Source of the DNA: Planomonospora sp. ID67723
Lineage (GTDB): Bacteria > Actinomycetota > Actinomycetes > Streptosporangiales > Streptosporangiaceae
Length of the DNA stretch: 64,000 bases
NCBI RefSeq assembly: GCF_015711605.1
Contig: NZ_JABTEZ010000001.1
Coordinates: 1,888,001-1,952,000, forward strand
Reading direction: 5' to 3'
Shown: positions 1-8,752 of the stretch, in pieces
How positions within the stretch are numbered: the stretch's first letter is position 1
Layout of the letters: each line of letters starts with the position of its first letter
Notes under the pieces: model-generated
Seen by the model: only the letters and a program-made list of their open reading frames with translations
Database searches by the model: none
Told to the model about the DNA's origin: nothing
Program-made: the position numbers and the translations under genes

Positions 1-71
1 AGTGGCGAAATGAGCAGGTTGTTCCGGCTTACGAGGCTTTGTCCTGTGGTTAGCCTGGAGCATTCTTTCCC

Positions 72-266
72 ATGGCCCGCTGGAGACCTCACATGCCCAT
101 GCTTGACTTCATCCTGCCCGTCCTCGTGATGATCGGCGGGTTCTGGCAGAGCCCGATCACCCTGGTGGTGCTCGCGCTCGGCTCTGCGTACATGGGCGTG
201 AAGGCCGTAGAGATCATCCCCTTCACCCGCAGGATCATCGAGCAGCGGGAGGCCGAGCGCGGCTGA
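72..266 (+). CDS. small two-helix membrane protein, unknown function
   Basis: A 64-residue ORF with two hydrophobic stretches (about residues 10-25 and 29-46) and a charged, Arg/Glu-rich tail ending in REAERG. I do not recognise the family. An internal ATG at 93 would give a shorter product. It precedes folD on the same strand but a strong hairpin separates them, so cotranscription is doubtful. The window begins only 71 bases upstream, so its promoter and operon context are not fully visible. Good codon bias for a high-GC genome supports a real gene. Confidence 0.55.
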   Translation: MARWRPHMPMLDFILPVLVMIGGFWQSPITLVVLALGSAYMGVKAVEIIPFTRRIIEQREAERG

Positions 267-277
267 CCCGGTGCGGA

Positions 278-314
278 CGGCCGCCCGCGGTCTCAGGGAG
301 GTGGCGGGCGGCCG
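278..314 (+). terminator. intrinsic terminator-like hairpin before folD
   Basis: A perfect 11-bp inverted repeat (CGGCCGCCCGC at 278-288, its complement at 304-314) with a 15-base loop. No T-tract follows, as is common in actinomycetes. It lies 11 bases after the stop of the small membrane protein and 32 bases before folD, so it probably ends the upstream transcript. Confidence 0.55.
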
Positions 315-346
315 GGCGCGGATGATCTCATGAGAAAGTTGGGTTC

Positions 347-1192
347 ATGAGCGCGCAGATTCTGGACGGCAAGGCCACCGCAGCAAAGATCAAGGCAGAC
401 CTCGCGGCGCGGGTGACCGCGCTGAAGGAGCGGGGGATCACCCCCGGACTCGGCACGGTCCTCGTGGGCGACGACCCGGGCAGCCAGATCTACGTCGCGG
501 GCAAGCACCGCGACTGCGCCGAGGTCGGCATCGCCTCCATCCGCAGGGACCTGCCCGCCAACGCCACTCAGGCCGAGCTCGAAGAGGTCATCGACGAGCT
601 CAACGCCTCCCCCGAGTGCACCGGCTACATCGTTCAGCTCCCGCTGCCCCGGCACTTCGACACCCAGGCGATCCTGGAGCGCGTCGACCCGGCCAAGGAC
701 GCCGACGGCCTGCACCCGATCAACCTGGGGCGGCTGGTCCACATGGTCGACGCGCCGCTGCCCTGCACCCCGCACGGGATCGTCCTGCTCCTGCAGGAGT
801 ACGGCGTGCCGATCAAGGGCGCCGAGGTCGCCGTGGTCGGCCGAGGCATCACCGTGGGCCGCTCGCTCGGCCTGCTGCTCACCCGCCGCACCGAGAACGC
901 CACCGTGACGCTCTGCCACACCGGCACCCAGGACCTGGCGGCCCACACCCGCCGCGCCGACATCGTCGTCGCCGCCGCGGGCGTGCCGCACCTGATCACC
1001 GCCGACATGGTGAAGCCCGGCGCGGCCGTGCTCGACGTCGGCGTCTCCCGGGTCGACGGGAAGATCGCCGGCGACGTCGCCCCGGATGTCCGGGAGGTCG
1101 CCGGCTTCGTCGCGCCCAACCCCGGCGGGGTGGGCCCGATGACCCGGGCCCTGCTGCTCGCCAACGTCGTCGAGGCCGCCGAGAAGGCGTGA
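347..1192 (+). CDS. folD: bifunctional methylenetetrahydrofolate dehydrogenase / cyclohydrolase FolD
   Basis: Interconverts 5,10-methylene-THF, methenyl-THF and 10-formyl-THF in the cytoplasm, feeding purine and formyl-methionine synthesis. Its 281 residues are full length. The family signatures are all present: [14 protein letters not shown] near residue 50 with the catalytic Lys, [10 protein letters not shown] in the middle, the NADP-binding loop [16 protein letters not shown], and PGGVGPMT near the C-terminus. The ATG at 347 is the only good start but has no strong Shine-Dalgarno sequence. It is convergent with the FHA gene with one base between them. In Streptomyces, folD lies close to a DUF3017 gene and mdh; here the same genes are spread over 10 kb. 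Confidence 0.97.
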   Translation: MSAQILDGKATAAKIKADLAARVTALKERGITPGLGTVLVGDDPGSQIYVAGKHRDCAEVGIASIRRDLPANATQAELEEVIDELNASPECTGYIVQLPLPRHFDTQAILERVDPAKDADGLHPINLGRLVHMVDAPLPCTPHGIVLLLQEYGVPIKGAEVAVVGRGITVGRSLGLLLTRRTENATVTLCHTGTQDLAAHTRRADIVVAAAGVPHLITADMVKPGAAVLDVGVSRVDGKIAGDVAPDVREVAGFVAPNPGGVGPMTRALLLANVVEAAEKA

Positions 1193-1193
1193 G

Positions 1194-1850
1194 TCAGGAC
1201 GCCCGGCGGCCCGCGGTGGTGGTCGTCGCCGGCTGGGACTCCGGGGTGCCGGTCGCGCGCTGCGACGGCACCACCGGAGTGGGCCTGACCAGTCCCAGGG
1301 CGACGACCTCGTTGGCCAGCCTGGTGCGCCGGTTGGTGCCCTCCGGGATCCGGAACTTCTGGTAGAGGCGGAGCAGGTGCTGCTTGACGGCCGCCTCCGT
1401 CACCACCAGGTCGTCGGCGATCTCCCGCGCGGTGGCCGGGGCGACGAACGCCTCGTCCGACAGCGCCGGCCGGCACAGCGAGGTCAGCACGTCGACCTCC
1501 CGCCTGGTCAGCTCGGGGGCCGCGGCGCGGCGGAGCTCGACCTCGGGGGCGAAGTCCTCGCGGGGGACGCCGCCGATCCTGCCTCGTGCGGCGCCGAAGG
1601 AGACGACGTCGCCGTCGTCGAGCACCCTCCGGGCGATCGGCCTGCCGTTCACCCGTGTGCCGTTGCGGGACAAGCCCAGGTCAACGACGTACAGGTAGGG
1701 TCCGCGCCGGACGAATTCCGCATGCAGCCGGGAGACACTCGGATCGGTGAGCCGGATGTCAACCCCCCGGCCGCGCCCGATGGTCGTGATCTCGGGGCGC
1801 AACGGGACCACCTCGCCGGTGTCCTCGATGCGTATGAACGGCCCCTCCAC
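1194..1850 (-). CDS. FHA-domain protein with C-terminal HTH
   Basis: 218 residues. An N-terminal forkhead-associated domain (about residues 15-90) shows IGRGRGVDIRL, SVSRLHAEF and SRNGTRVNG, the phosphothreonine-binding loop residues. After it comes a helix-turn-helix-like segment (about 112-185) starting LTRREVDVLTSL and containing AREIADDLVVTEAAVKQHL, like LuxR-type DNA-binding helices. It is therefore probably a transcription regulator switched by Ser/Thr phosphorylation, plausibly by a kinase such as the one encoded at 6635-8752, though this link is only inference. The start is GTG at 1850 with GGAGGAA six bases upstream. It is divergent from the citrate synthase gene across 181 bases. 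Confidence 0.85.
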   Translation of the reverse strand: MEGPFIRIEDTGEVVPLRPEITTIGRGRGVDIRLTDPSVSRLHAEFVRRGPYLYVVDLGLSRNGTRVNGRPIARRVLDDGDVVSFGAARGRIGGVPREDFAPEVELRRAAAPELTRREVDVLTSLCRPALSDEAFVAPATAREIADDLVVTEAAVKQHLLRLYQKFRIPEGTNRRTRLANEVVALGLVRPTPVVPSQRATGTPESQPATTTTAGRRAS

Positions 1851-2031
1851 GGCAGTTCCTCCCCAGGTAGCCCGCCGTAACTGTTACTACAGCTCCGGCT
1901 TACCCAAACGAGGGGATGGGGAATCGCCTTTGCCAGAAGCAGAATCATTCGTGAAATTGGTCTGGACCTCTCTCCAGGGTTTCCCCTGCTCACGGGTAGA
2001 CTTCGAGCGAAGATAAGCGGAGGAAACACTC

Positions 2032-3153
2032 ATGGCGGACAAGCCCACCAAAGGCCTCGCCGATGTCGTAGCCGCGTCCACAGCGCTCAGTGACATCGAC
2101 GGCAAGGCAGGTCGCCTCTTCTATCGTGGCTACGACATCCACGATCTGGCCGGCCGCACCACCTTCGAAGAGACCGCTCACCTGCTGCAGTGCGGCGGGC
2201 TCCCGAACCGGGAGAAGCTGGCCGCCTACGGGGCGGAGCTGGTCCGCGGGCGCACCCTCGGTGCCCTCGTCGAGGCCAACATCCCCGAGATCGCAGAAAA
2301 GCAGGAGCCCATGGAGGCGCTGCGCACGCTGGTCTCCCTGGCCGGCGCCGACGATCCGGACAAGGGCTCCAACAGCCCCGAGGCCAACCTGCACAAGGCC
2401 GCGAGGCTGACCGCGCAGCAGCCCATCCTCGTGGCCCGCTACCACGCGGCCCGGACCGGCGCCGCGATCCCCGACCCCGATCCGGGACTGAGCATCGCGG
2501 CCAACTTCCTGCTGCAGATCACCGGCCGCGCCGCGGACTCCCGCGCGGTGGAGATCTTCGACGCCTGCCTGGTCCTGCACGCCGACCACACGATGAACGC
2601 CTCGACGTTCGCCGCGCGCGTGTGCGCCGCGACCCTGTCGGACATGCACTCGGCCATCGTCGCCGCGATCGGCACCCTCAAGGGCCCGCTGCACGGCGGC
2701 GCCAACGAGCAGGTCATGCGCACCCTGGAGTCGCTCGACCCGCAGGGCGTGGCCCAGGCCGTCCGCGACAGGCTCGCCGCCGGCGAGAAGATCATGGGAT
2801 TCGGGCACCGGGTCTACAAGACCGAGGACCCGCGCGCCACGCACCTGCGCCGGATGTCGCAGGAACTGGCCGAGGCCTCCGGCGACGACACCTACTACCG
2901 GATGTCCAAGGAGATGGAGGAGGTCGTCTTCGAGACGAAGGGCCTCTACCCCAACGTGGACTTCTACGCCGCGACGGTCTACCACTACCTCGGCATCCCG
3001 ACCGACCTGTTCACTCCGGTGTTCTCGGTCAGCCGCATGTCAGGATGGACCGCACACGTCATCGAGCAGCACGCCGACAACCGGCTGATCCGCCCGGACA
3101 GCGAATACATCGGTGAGCGCGACCAGAAGTGGAAGCCGATCGACGAACGGTGA
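2032..3153 (+). CDS. citrate synthase, type II-like (or 2-methylcitrate synthase)
   Basis: Condenses acetyl-CoA (or propionyl-CoA) with oxaloacetate. At 373 residues it matches the short Gram-positive citrate synthase 2 / methylcitrate synthase group. Active-site segments are intact: GPLHGGANEQ and GFGHRVYK with the two catalytic His, and PNVDFYAA with the catalytic Asp. The N-terminus FYRGYDIHDLA is typical. The ATG has an excellent GCGGAGGAAA ribosome site. It is followed after two bases by a DUF3017 gene and then icd, and mdh lies 6 kb on, which favours a TCA-cycle role over propionate metabolism. No prpB or prpD is seen nearby. Confidence 0.92.
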   Translation: MADKPTKGLADVVAASTALSDIDGKAGRLFYRGYDIHDLAGRTTFEETAHLLQCGGLPNREKLAAYGAELVRGRTLGALVEANIPEIAEKQEPMEALRTLVSLAGADDPDKGSNSPEANLHKAARLTAQQPILVARYHAARTGAAIPDPDPGLSIAANFLLQITGRAADSRAVEIFDACLVLHADHTMNASTFAARVCAATLSDMHSAIVAAIGTLKGPLHGGANEQVMRTLESLDPQGVAQAVRDRLAAGEKIMGFGHRVYKTEDPRATHLRRMSQELAEASGDDTYYRMSKEMEEVVFETKGLYPNVDFYAATVYHYLGIPTDLFTPVFSVSRMSGWTAHVIEQHADNRLIRPDSEYIGERDQKWKPIDER

Positions 3154-3155
3154 AC

Positions 3156-3425
3156 ATGAGCGCAATCGACGATCGTTGGGGACCGTACCCGCTGGTGCTG
3201 GCGGGTGCGGTCCTCGCCGTGACCTATGCCGCCCTGGTCGATCCCGAGTGGGGCGGGTTCGCGCTCGGCGCGGTCATCGCGCTGGGCGCCGTGCTGCGGC
3301 TGGCCGGGGGTGGGCGGCTGGCCGTACGGAAGAAGGCGACCGACGTCGTCACTCTCGCGGTCCTCGGCATCGCGCTGATGGGTGGCTCCCTCGTGCTGGA
3401 GTACCCGTCGCTCATGCCGTTATAA
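3156..3425 (+). CDS. DUF3017 membrane protein
   Basis: An 89-residue protein starting MSAIDDRWGPYPLVL, with three hydrophobic segments and a short basic loop (RLAVRKKATD). This is the actinobacterial DUF3017 pattern; function unknown. In Streptomyces the homologue sits next to folD and mdh (from memory), so its neighbourhood with TCA genes is conserved. I chose ATG 3156 rather than the in-frame ATG at 3129, which would overlap the end of citrate synthase. It starts two bases after that stop, so translation is probably coupled. Confidence 0.85.
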   Translation: MSAIDDRWGPYPLVLAGAVLAVTYAALVDPEWGGFALGAVIALGAVLRLAGGGRLAVRKKATDVVTLAVLGIALMGGSLVLEYPSLMPL

Positions 3426-3539
3426 GTCGGATGACCGGGTGGCCCGCAGGGTGCGGACGCCCGTCCGATAGCCTCGACGGCCAGTGAGCCTCAAAAGGAC
3501 TGTCTGGCCAGTTGTTAGTTCAGAAGGGGAACCACACGC

Positions 3540-4754
3540 ATGCCCAAGATCAAGGTAGAGGGTCCCGTCGTCGAGCTTGACGGCGACGAGATGACCCGGA
3601 TCATCTGGCAGTTCATCAAGGACCAGCTGATCCTTCCCTACCTCGACGTCGACCTGAAGTACTACGACCTCGGGATCGAGCACCGCGACGCCACCGACGA
3701 CCAGGTGACGATCGACGCCGCCAACGCGATCAAGCAGTACGGCGTCGGCGTCAAGTGCGCCACGATCACCCCGGACGAGGCGCGCGTCGAGGAGTTCGGC
3801 CTCAAGAAGATGTGGAAGTCCCCGAACGGGACCATCCGTAACATCCTCGGCGGCGTCATCTTCCGCGAGCCGATCATCATGTCCAACGTGCCGCGGCTCG
3901 TCCCCGGCTGGACCAAGCCGATCGTCGTCGGCCGTCACGCCTTCGGCGACCAGTACCGCGCCACCGACCTGAAGGTCCCGGGCGAGGGCACGCTGACCCT
4001 CACCTTCACCCCGAAGGACGGCTCCGAGCCGATCGAGCTCGACGTGTACGACTTCCCGGGCTCCGGCGTCGCCATGGCGATGTACAACCTGGACGAGTCC
4101 ATCCGCGACTTCGCCCGCGCCTCCATGCGGTACGGCCTGGCCCGCAACTACCCGGTCTACCTGTCGACGAAGAACACGATCCTGAAGGCCTACGACGGCC
4201 GCTTCAAGGACATCTTCGCCGAGGTGTACGAGACCGAGTTCAAGAAGGAGTTCGAGGCCGCCGGCATCTCCTACGAGCACCGCCTGATCGACGACATGGT
4301 CGCCGCGGCGCTCAAGTGGGAGGGCGGCTACGTCTGGGCCTGCAAGAACTACGACGGCGACGTGCAGTCCGACACCGTCGCGCAGGGCTTCGGCTCGCTC
4401 GGCCTGATGACCTCGGTCCTCATGACCCCCGACGGCCGCACCGTCGAGGCCGAGGCCGCCCACGGCACCGTGACCCGTCACTACCGTGAGCACCAGAAGG
4501 GCAACCCCACCTCCACCAACCCGATCGCCTCGATCTTCGCGTGGACCCGGGGCCTGGCCCACCGCGGCAAGCTCGACAGCACCCCCGCGGTGATCGACTT
4601 CGCCGAGAAGCTGGAGCAGGTCTGCGTCGAGACCGTCGAGGGCGGCCAGATGACCAAGGACCTCGCCCTGCTCGTCGGCGGCGACGCCAAGTGGCTGACC
4701 ACCCAGGACTTCCTGGCGGCCCTGGACGAGAACCTCAAGAAGAAGATGGCCTGA
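3540..4754 (+). CDS. icd: NADP-dependent isocitrate dehydrogenase
   Basis: Oxidises isocitrate to 2-oxoglutarate with NADP. At 404 residues it is the homodimeric, eukaryote-like type rather than the monomeric 740-residue form. Signatures include the substrate loop [34 protein letters not shown], and the metal-binding segment [21 protein letters not shown] SPxT-like [15 protein letters not shown] segment lies near the NADP site. The ATG follows AGAAGGGGAACC. It is probably transcribed separately from citrate synthase, since 114 bases intervene. A hairpin terminator follows the stop. Confidence 0.97.
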   Translation: MPKIKVEGPVVELDGDEMTRIIWQFIKDQLILPYLDVDLKYYDLGIEHRDATDDQVTIDAANAIKQYGVGVKCATITPDEARVEEFGLKKMWKSPNGTIRNILGGVIFREPIIMSNVPRLVPGWTKPIVVGRHAFGDQYRATDLKVPGEGTLTLTFTPKDGSEPIELDVYDFPGSGVAMAMYNLDESIRDFARASMRYGLARNYPVYLSTKNTILKAYDGRFKDIFAEVYETEFKKEFEAAGISYEHRLIDDMVAAALKWEGGYVWACKNYDGDVQSDTVAQGFGSLGLMTSVLMTPDGRTVEAEAAHGTVTRHYREHQKGNPTSTNPIASIFAWTRGLAHRGKLDSTPAVIDFAEKLEQVCVETVEGGQMTKDLALLVGGDAKWLTTQDFLAALDENLKKKMA

Positions 4755-4770
4755 CCACGGTCATAGCGCG

Positions 4771-4800
4771 GGGCCGTCCCACGGGGCGGCCCTCTGCTTT
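4771..4800 (+). terminator. terminator of icd
   Basis: A 9-bp stem (GGGCCGTCC at 4771-4779, GGGCGGCCC at 4784-4792, one G-U pair) with a four-base loop, followed by a T-rich run TCTGCTTTT. It lies between the convergent icd and sigma-like genes and ends icd transcription. Confidence 0.65.
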
Positions 4801-4843
4801 TCCCGGCCGCTCCTTCCAAGGGCCACGGCCGTCGCCCCGGCCG

Positions 4844-6379
4844 TCACGGGGTCGGGGCCGCGCCGATGACGACCCGGTCCTCGGCGGGGACGCCGGGCAG
4901 GCGGCTGGTCCGGCCGGTGATCGCGTCGACCCGGTAGAAGCCCAGGATGTCCCGGCTGGCCCGGCCGGTCAGCTCGACGACGACCGCCCGGGTGTTCAGC
5001 CAGCCGACGACATCACCCGAGACGGGTTCTCCCAGCGGGGGCAGGGGCACGCGCTTGACGACCCGCCGCGCGGAGGCGTCCACGATGTGAAGGACGTCGT
5101 TGCGGGCCTCTCCCGATACGGTGGCCGCGGCGTACCTGCCGGTGGGAGAGCCCTCCCAGACGGAGTACTTCCCGTCGAGCCAGCGTCCGGCCTTCTCGAC
5201 GGGCGTCGTCTCTCCGGGGGACGGCGGAGCGGTCTTCCCCGTGGCGAAGTCGGTCCGCAGCCGCCCGGCGGCCAGATCCACGGTGAAGCGGCGCCCGTCC
5301 GCGGAGACGCGGACGGACGGGCCGTGCTCGATGTCGGCGGGTGTGATCACGGGGGACAGGTACCGCTTCGTCCCGGTCGGCAGGTCGTGGGCGACGTACC
5401 TGCGCTCGGCCGCGCTGAGGTAGGCGATGCGCCGGCCGTCACGGCTGACGACCGGGCTGAGCTCCCGGTAGCCGTCGATCTCGTGCCCCAGGTTCTGGAC
5501 GGCGTCGGGGACGGCCACCGTGGTCTCGCAGGGGCCGGGCTCGCAGTTCACCTTGGGAAGGTCGGGATACTGCGCGGGGTTGTGATCGGACATCAGCGCC
5601 AGTGTCCAGCCCGAGCAGAGGATCTTGCCGGTCCAGGGCATCTCGGGAGTGCCGTCAGGGCACTCGCCGGGGACCGCGTAACGGATCACGAAGGGTGTGG
5701 GGGGTATCTTCCACGGCCCGGGGGAGGCAGTGGCGGTTGCGGGGGAGGGCGCGGCGGTCCCCGGCGTCGCCGGGGCCTGGGGAGCTCTCTCCCCGGCGGC
5801 CAGCGCGGAGGTCCACACCTGGCCCTGCGGGGTCAGCGCGACGATGGAGCCGGCCACCAGGACGAGGGCGATCGCCGTCAGCAGGACCTTCCGCCTGGCG
5901 CGGCGGCGCAGCGCCGTGACGGACCGGGCGGAGAGGTCCGGTACGGAGGCCTCGCCCGCCTGGGCGGCGAACCTGTTGGTCAGCCGCTTCCGGTCGCCCT
6001 TGGTGAGCGCGTCCACCGCCTCGGCGATCTCCGCCTCCACGGTCTCCACCGTGAGGCCGAGGATGTCGGCCAGCTCGGCGGGGGCCCTGCCGTTGTGGAG
6101 GCAGGCGACGACGAGGAGGCGGCGGCGGGGCGGGAGCCGTACCAGGGCGGTGGCTCCGGCGGCGGTGGGCCTGCGCAGGAAGGCGCGGTAGAGCGCGACG
6201 CGGGCGTGCTCGCCGGGGCTCTCCCAGGCTGCGGGCGGCCAGGCCAGGCCGACGGTGCGGACGGCCTGCAGCACGAGGCGGATGGCCTGCTCGTGGCTGC
6301 CGGTCAGGAGCAGGGCGGTGCCCACGAGGGAACGCTGATCGCGCTGGACGAACTCGCGAAAACCGACATATCGCCACAT
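4844..6379 (-). CDS. sigma-70-like domain fused to a membrane anchor and extracytoplasmic beta-propeller-like domain
   Basis: 511 residues. Residues 5-125 resemble SigE-type ECF sigma factors: FREFVQRDQRSLVGTALLLT matches region 2, and ADILGLTVETVEAEIAEAVD matches the region 4 helix-turn-helix. The usual acidic region 2 core is degenerate, so promoter recognition is uncertain. One transmembrane segment lies at about 164-183 (LLTAIALVLVAGSIVAL). The outer part has repeats such as VSRDGRRIAYLSAAERRYVA and VSADGRRFTVDL, like WD40/TolB-type propeller blades. I chose ATG 6379, which has GGAGCAAG upstream; the frame stays open far beyond it, but that part has no protein character. It is divergent from a receptor kinase. 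Confidence 0.8.
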   Translation of the reverse strand: MWRYVGFREFVQRDQRSLVGTALLLTGSHEQAIRLVLQAVRTVGLAWPPAAWESPGEHARVALYRAFLRRPTAAGATALVRLPPRRRLLVVACLHNGRAPAELADILGLTVETVEAEIAEAVDALTKGDRKRLTNRFAAQAGEASVPDLSARSVTALRRRARRKVLLTAIALVLVAGSIVALTPQGQVWTSALAAGERAPQAPATPGTAAPSPATATASPGPWKIPPTPFVIRYAVPGECPDGTPEMPWTGKILCSGWTLALMSDHNPAQYPDLPKVNCEPGPCETTVAVPDAVQNLGHEIDGYRELSPVVSRDGRRIAYLSAAERRYVAHDLPTGTKRYLSPVITPADIEHGPSVRVSADGRRFTVDLAAGRLRTDFATGKTAPPSPGETTPVEKAGRWLDGKYSVWEGSPTGRYAAATVSGEARNDVLHIVDASARRVVKRVPLPPLGEPVSGDVVGWLNTRAVVVELTGRASRDILGFYRVDAITGRTSRLPGVPAEDRVVIGAAPTP

Positions 6380-6508
6380 GGGGGCCTTGCTCCGCTTGGT
6401 TGGGGGACTCAACGGTAGCGATCCAAGCACTTGCAGCGCCAAATGGGGGTGATTGTCAGCAATTGGATGGCATTGGTGTGTCGGATGCGACTCTCGCGCT
6501 CGCCGAGC

Positions 6509-6541
6509 GGCGAGGGGGCGGCGAGGGGACGGCGAGGGGGC
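6509..6541. repeat. three tandem 11-bp repeats in the kinase/sigma-like divergent promoter region
   Basis: Three adjacent copies of GGCGAGGGGRC at 6509-6519, 6520-6530 and 6531-6541. The 11-bp period is one helical turn, so the copies face the same side of DNA, as in binding sites for response regulators or polymeric activators. They lie about 95 bases before the kinase ATG. No known binding protein is identified. Confidence 0.55.
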
Positions 6542-6634
6542 AACAGGGTCACGTCGAGGTAACACGTAGGGATCGGGGACCGGCGGGCCGTAAAGTTTGG
6601 CTTGTCGGGGATTGACGAGCACGTGGGGACGAAG

Positions 6635-8752
6635 ATGCCGCAGATCGAGCCACTGGGAGCGGGGGAGCCGCGCCAGCTGGGGCCGTTCCGCGTCGTCGGG
6701 CGGATCGGCGAGGGCGGGCAGGGGATCGTCTACCTCGGCATGAACGACGCCGGGGAGCGGGTGGCGATCAAGCTCCTGCACGTGAAGTTCTCCGGTGACG
6801 CGACCGCCAGGTCCCGTTTCGCCCGTGAGGCTCGCGCGGCCCAGCGGGTCGCCTCGTTCTGTACGGCGGGCGTCGTCGCCGCCGACCTCGAGGGCGACAC
6901 CCCCTACATCGCCAGCGAGTACATCGAGGGCAGGTCGCTGCGGGAGCTCGTCGACACCGGCGGCCCGCTGCGGGGCGGCGCGCTGCAGCGGCTGGCGGTC
7001 GGCACGGCCACCGCGCTCACCGCGATCCACCACGCCTCGATCGTGCACCGCGACTTCAAGCCGGACAACGTCCTCATGGCCGCCGACGGGCCCCGGGTGG
7101 TCGACTTCGGCATCGCGCGCATCCTCGACTCCACCGGCACGATCACCAGCCGGGCCATCGGCACTCCCGCCTACATGGCCCCGGAGCAGATCGCCGGTGA
7201 CGACGTCGGCCCCTACACCGACGTGTTCGCCTGGGGAGCGACCATCGCGTTCGCCGCGACCGGGGAGATGTCCTTCGCCGGCGACTCGATCGCGGTGGTG
7301 CTCAACCGCATCCTCAACCACGAGGTGGACGTCAGCTCCATGCCGGATCCGCTGCGGAGCGTGGTCCGCTCGGCGCTGGCCAAGTCCCCCGCCGCGCGGC
7401 CCTCCGCCGACCAGATCCTGCTCCGGCTGCTCGGCCACCCCGAGACCGCGGGGGCCTCGCCCGCGGTGCTGACCCAGGGAGCCCAGGTCGCCAGCCCGGA
7501 ACCGGGCGAGGCGACCAGCGTCATGCGGTTCCCCTCGCACACCGGCACGTCCCTGCCCCTCCCCGGCCCCCGTGACCCGCACACGGGTGTCTCCACCCCC
7601 TCCACCGGTCATCTCGCCGGGGGCTCCACGGGTGCGCAGGCGCAGTACCCCACCCGCCAGGACGGGCCTCTGGGGCCCGCGTGGAACGAGCCCCCGCAGG
7701 AGCGTTCCACGCCGCTCCCGCACGATCGGCCCACCGCCTACCCCACCCCGCGGGAGCTCCCGGCCTACGGCGGGCCCTCCACGGAGGTCGGGCCGCCGAG
7801 CTGGCAGGAGACCCGGCCGGCCCTGTCCGAGGCCCCCTCCGGGCCGCCGAGGCGTGCGCGCCGGGGCCGCTGGATCGCCGCGGCCGTGGCCGCGGCCCTC
7901 CTGACGGGGAGCGCCACGGCCGTCTACGCCACCGGCTGGCGGCCGCCGTTCCTCTCCGGCGCCGAGACCACCCCCGGACCGACCGGCGGGTCCACCCCGG
8001 CGGTGCTCACCTCCGTGGTGGACAGGGCCGCCGCGACGAAGAAACTCACCGTCGGGATGCGCGACTTCCTGCCGGGCATCGCGCTGAAGAGCAACGGCAG
8101 GTGGAGCGGGTTCGAGGTGGATCTCGTCACGGAGATCGCCAAGGCGCTGGGGGTGCCCGAGAGCGGCGTCACCATCCGGGCCACCAGCCGGGACGAGCGG
8201 CCCAGGCTGCTGGCCGACGGCGACCTCGATCTGGTCGTCTCGACCTACTCGATCAACGACGAGGACGACGTCACCTTCGCCGGGCCGTACTACCTCGCCC
8301 ACGTCGACGTGCTCGTCAAGGACGGCTCCGCGATCAGGACCGCGGCCGGTCTGGAGGGCATGCGGCTGTGCCAGCCGGCCGGCAGCGCCTCGGTCACCAG
8401 GGTGCAGGAGGCGGTGAACGATCTCACGCTCGTCCCCGTGCAGACCTACACCGAGTGCATGAACATGCTGATGGCGGGGGAGGTCGACGCGGTGCCCGGC
8501 GACGACCTGCTGCTGGCCGGGTTCGCCCACCGCGAGCCCATCCGCTACAAGGTGGTCGGCCTGAAGCTCACCGACGAGCGCTACGCGGTGGCGTTGAAGA
8601 AGGGCGACGAGCGCGGCTGCAAGGCGGTCCAGGCCGCGATCGCGGACCTCTACCAGCGGGGCGTGATCGGCGACCTGCTCGACAAGCACTTCTCCAACGT
8701 CGACTTCGCCAGCCGCGAGAACGCCCTCCCGGCCATGGCTAGCTGCGGATAG
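6635..8752 (+). CDS. membrane Ser/Thr protein kinase with extracellular solute-binding (SBP_bac_3-like) domain
   Basis: 705 residues. The kinase domain (17-270) is complete: P-loop GEGGQG at 25-30, ATP-binding Lys46 in VAIKLL, HRD with Asp140, DFG with Asp158, and MAPEQ. A Pro-rich linker follows, then one transmembrane helix (about 413-432), then an outer domain (470-700) that reads like amino-acid ABC transporter binding proteins: KKLTVGMRDFLPG, GFEVDLVTEIAKALG, DGDLDLVVSTYSINDE. The predicted role is a receptor kinase sensing a small solute. ATG 6635 has GGGGACGAAG before it; the in-frame TTG at 6602 is less likely. The last 14 bases overlap the convergent PadR gene. Confidence 0.9.
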   Translation: MPQIEPLGAGEPRQLGPFRVVGRIGEGGQGIVYLGMNDAGERVAIKLLHVKFSGDATARSRFAREARAAQRVASFCTAGVVAADLEGDTPYIASEYIEGRSLRELVDTGGPLRGGALQRLAVGTATALTAIHHASIVHRDFKPDNVLMAADGPRVVDFGIARILDSTGTITSRAIGTPAYMAPEQIAGDDVGPYTDVFAWGATIAFAATGEMSFAGDSIAVVLNRILNHEVDVSSMPDPLRSVVRSALAKSPAARPSADQILLRLLGHPETAGASPAVLTQGAQVASPEPGEATSVMRFPSHTGTSLPLPGPRDPHTGVSTPSTGHLAGGSTGAQAQYPTRQDGPLGPAWNEPPQERSTPLPHDRPTAYPTPRELPAYGGPSTEVGPPSWQETRPALSEAPSGPPRRARRGRWIAAAVAAALLTGSATAVYATGWRPPFLSGAETTPGPTGGSTPAVLTSVVDRAAATKKLTVGMRDFLPGIALKSNGRWSGFEVDLVTEIAKALGVPESGVTIRATSRDERPRLLADGDLDLVVSTYSINDEDDVTFAGPYYLAHVDVLVKDGSAIRTAAGLEGMRLCQPAGSASVTRVQEAVNDLTLVPVQTYTECMNMLMAGEVDAVPGDDLLLAGFAHREPIRYKVVGLKLTDERYAVALKKGDERGCKAVQAAIADLYQRGVIGDLLDKHFSNVDFASRENALPAMASCG

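Noticed and set aside
2032-3153. Methylcitrate cycle gene
   Set aside because: The sequence alone cannot separate it from citrate synthase, but no prpB/prpD is nearby and icd, mdh are, so a TCA role is favoured.
4844-8689. A single 1281-residue minus-strand reading frame
   Set aside because: Only the part after ATG 6379 has protein character and a ribosome site. The rest lies antisense to a kinase with intact motifs and is Arg/Gly/Asp-rich, as expected of a mirrored high-GC frame.
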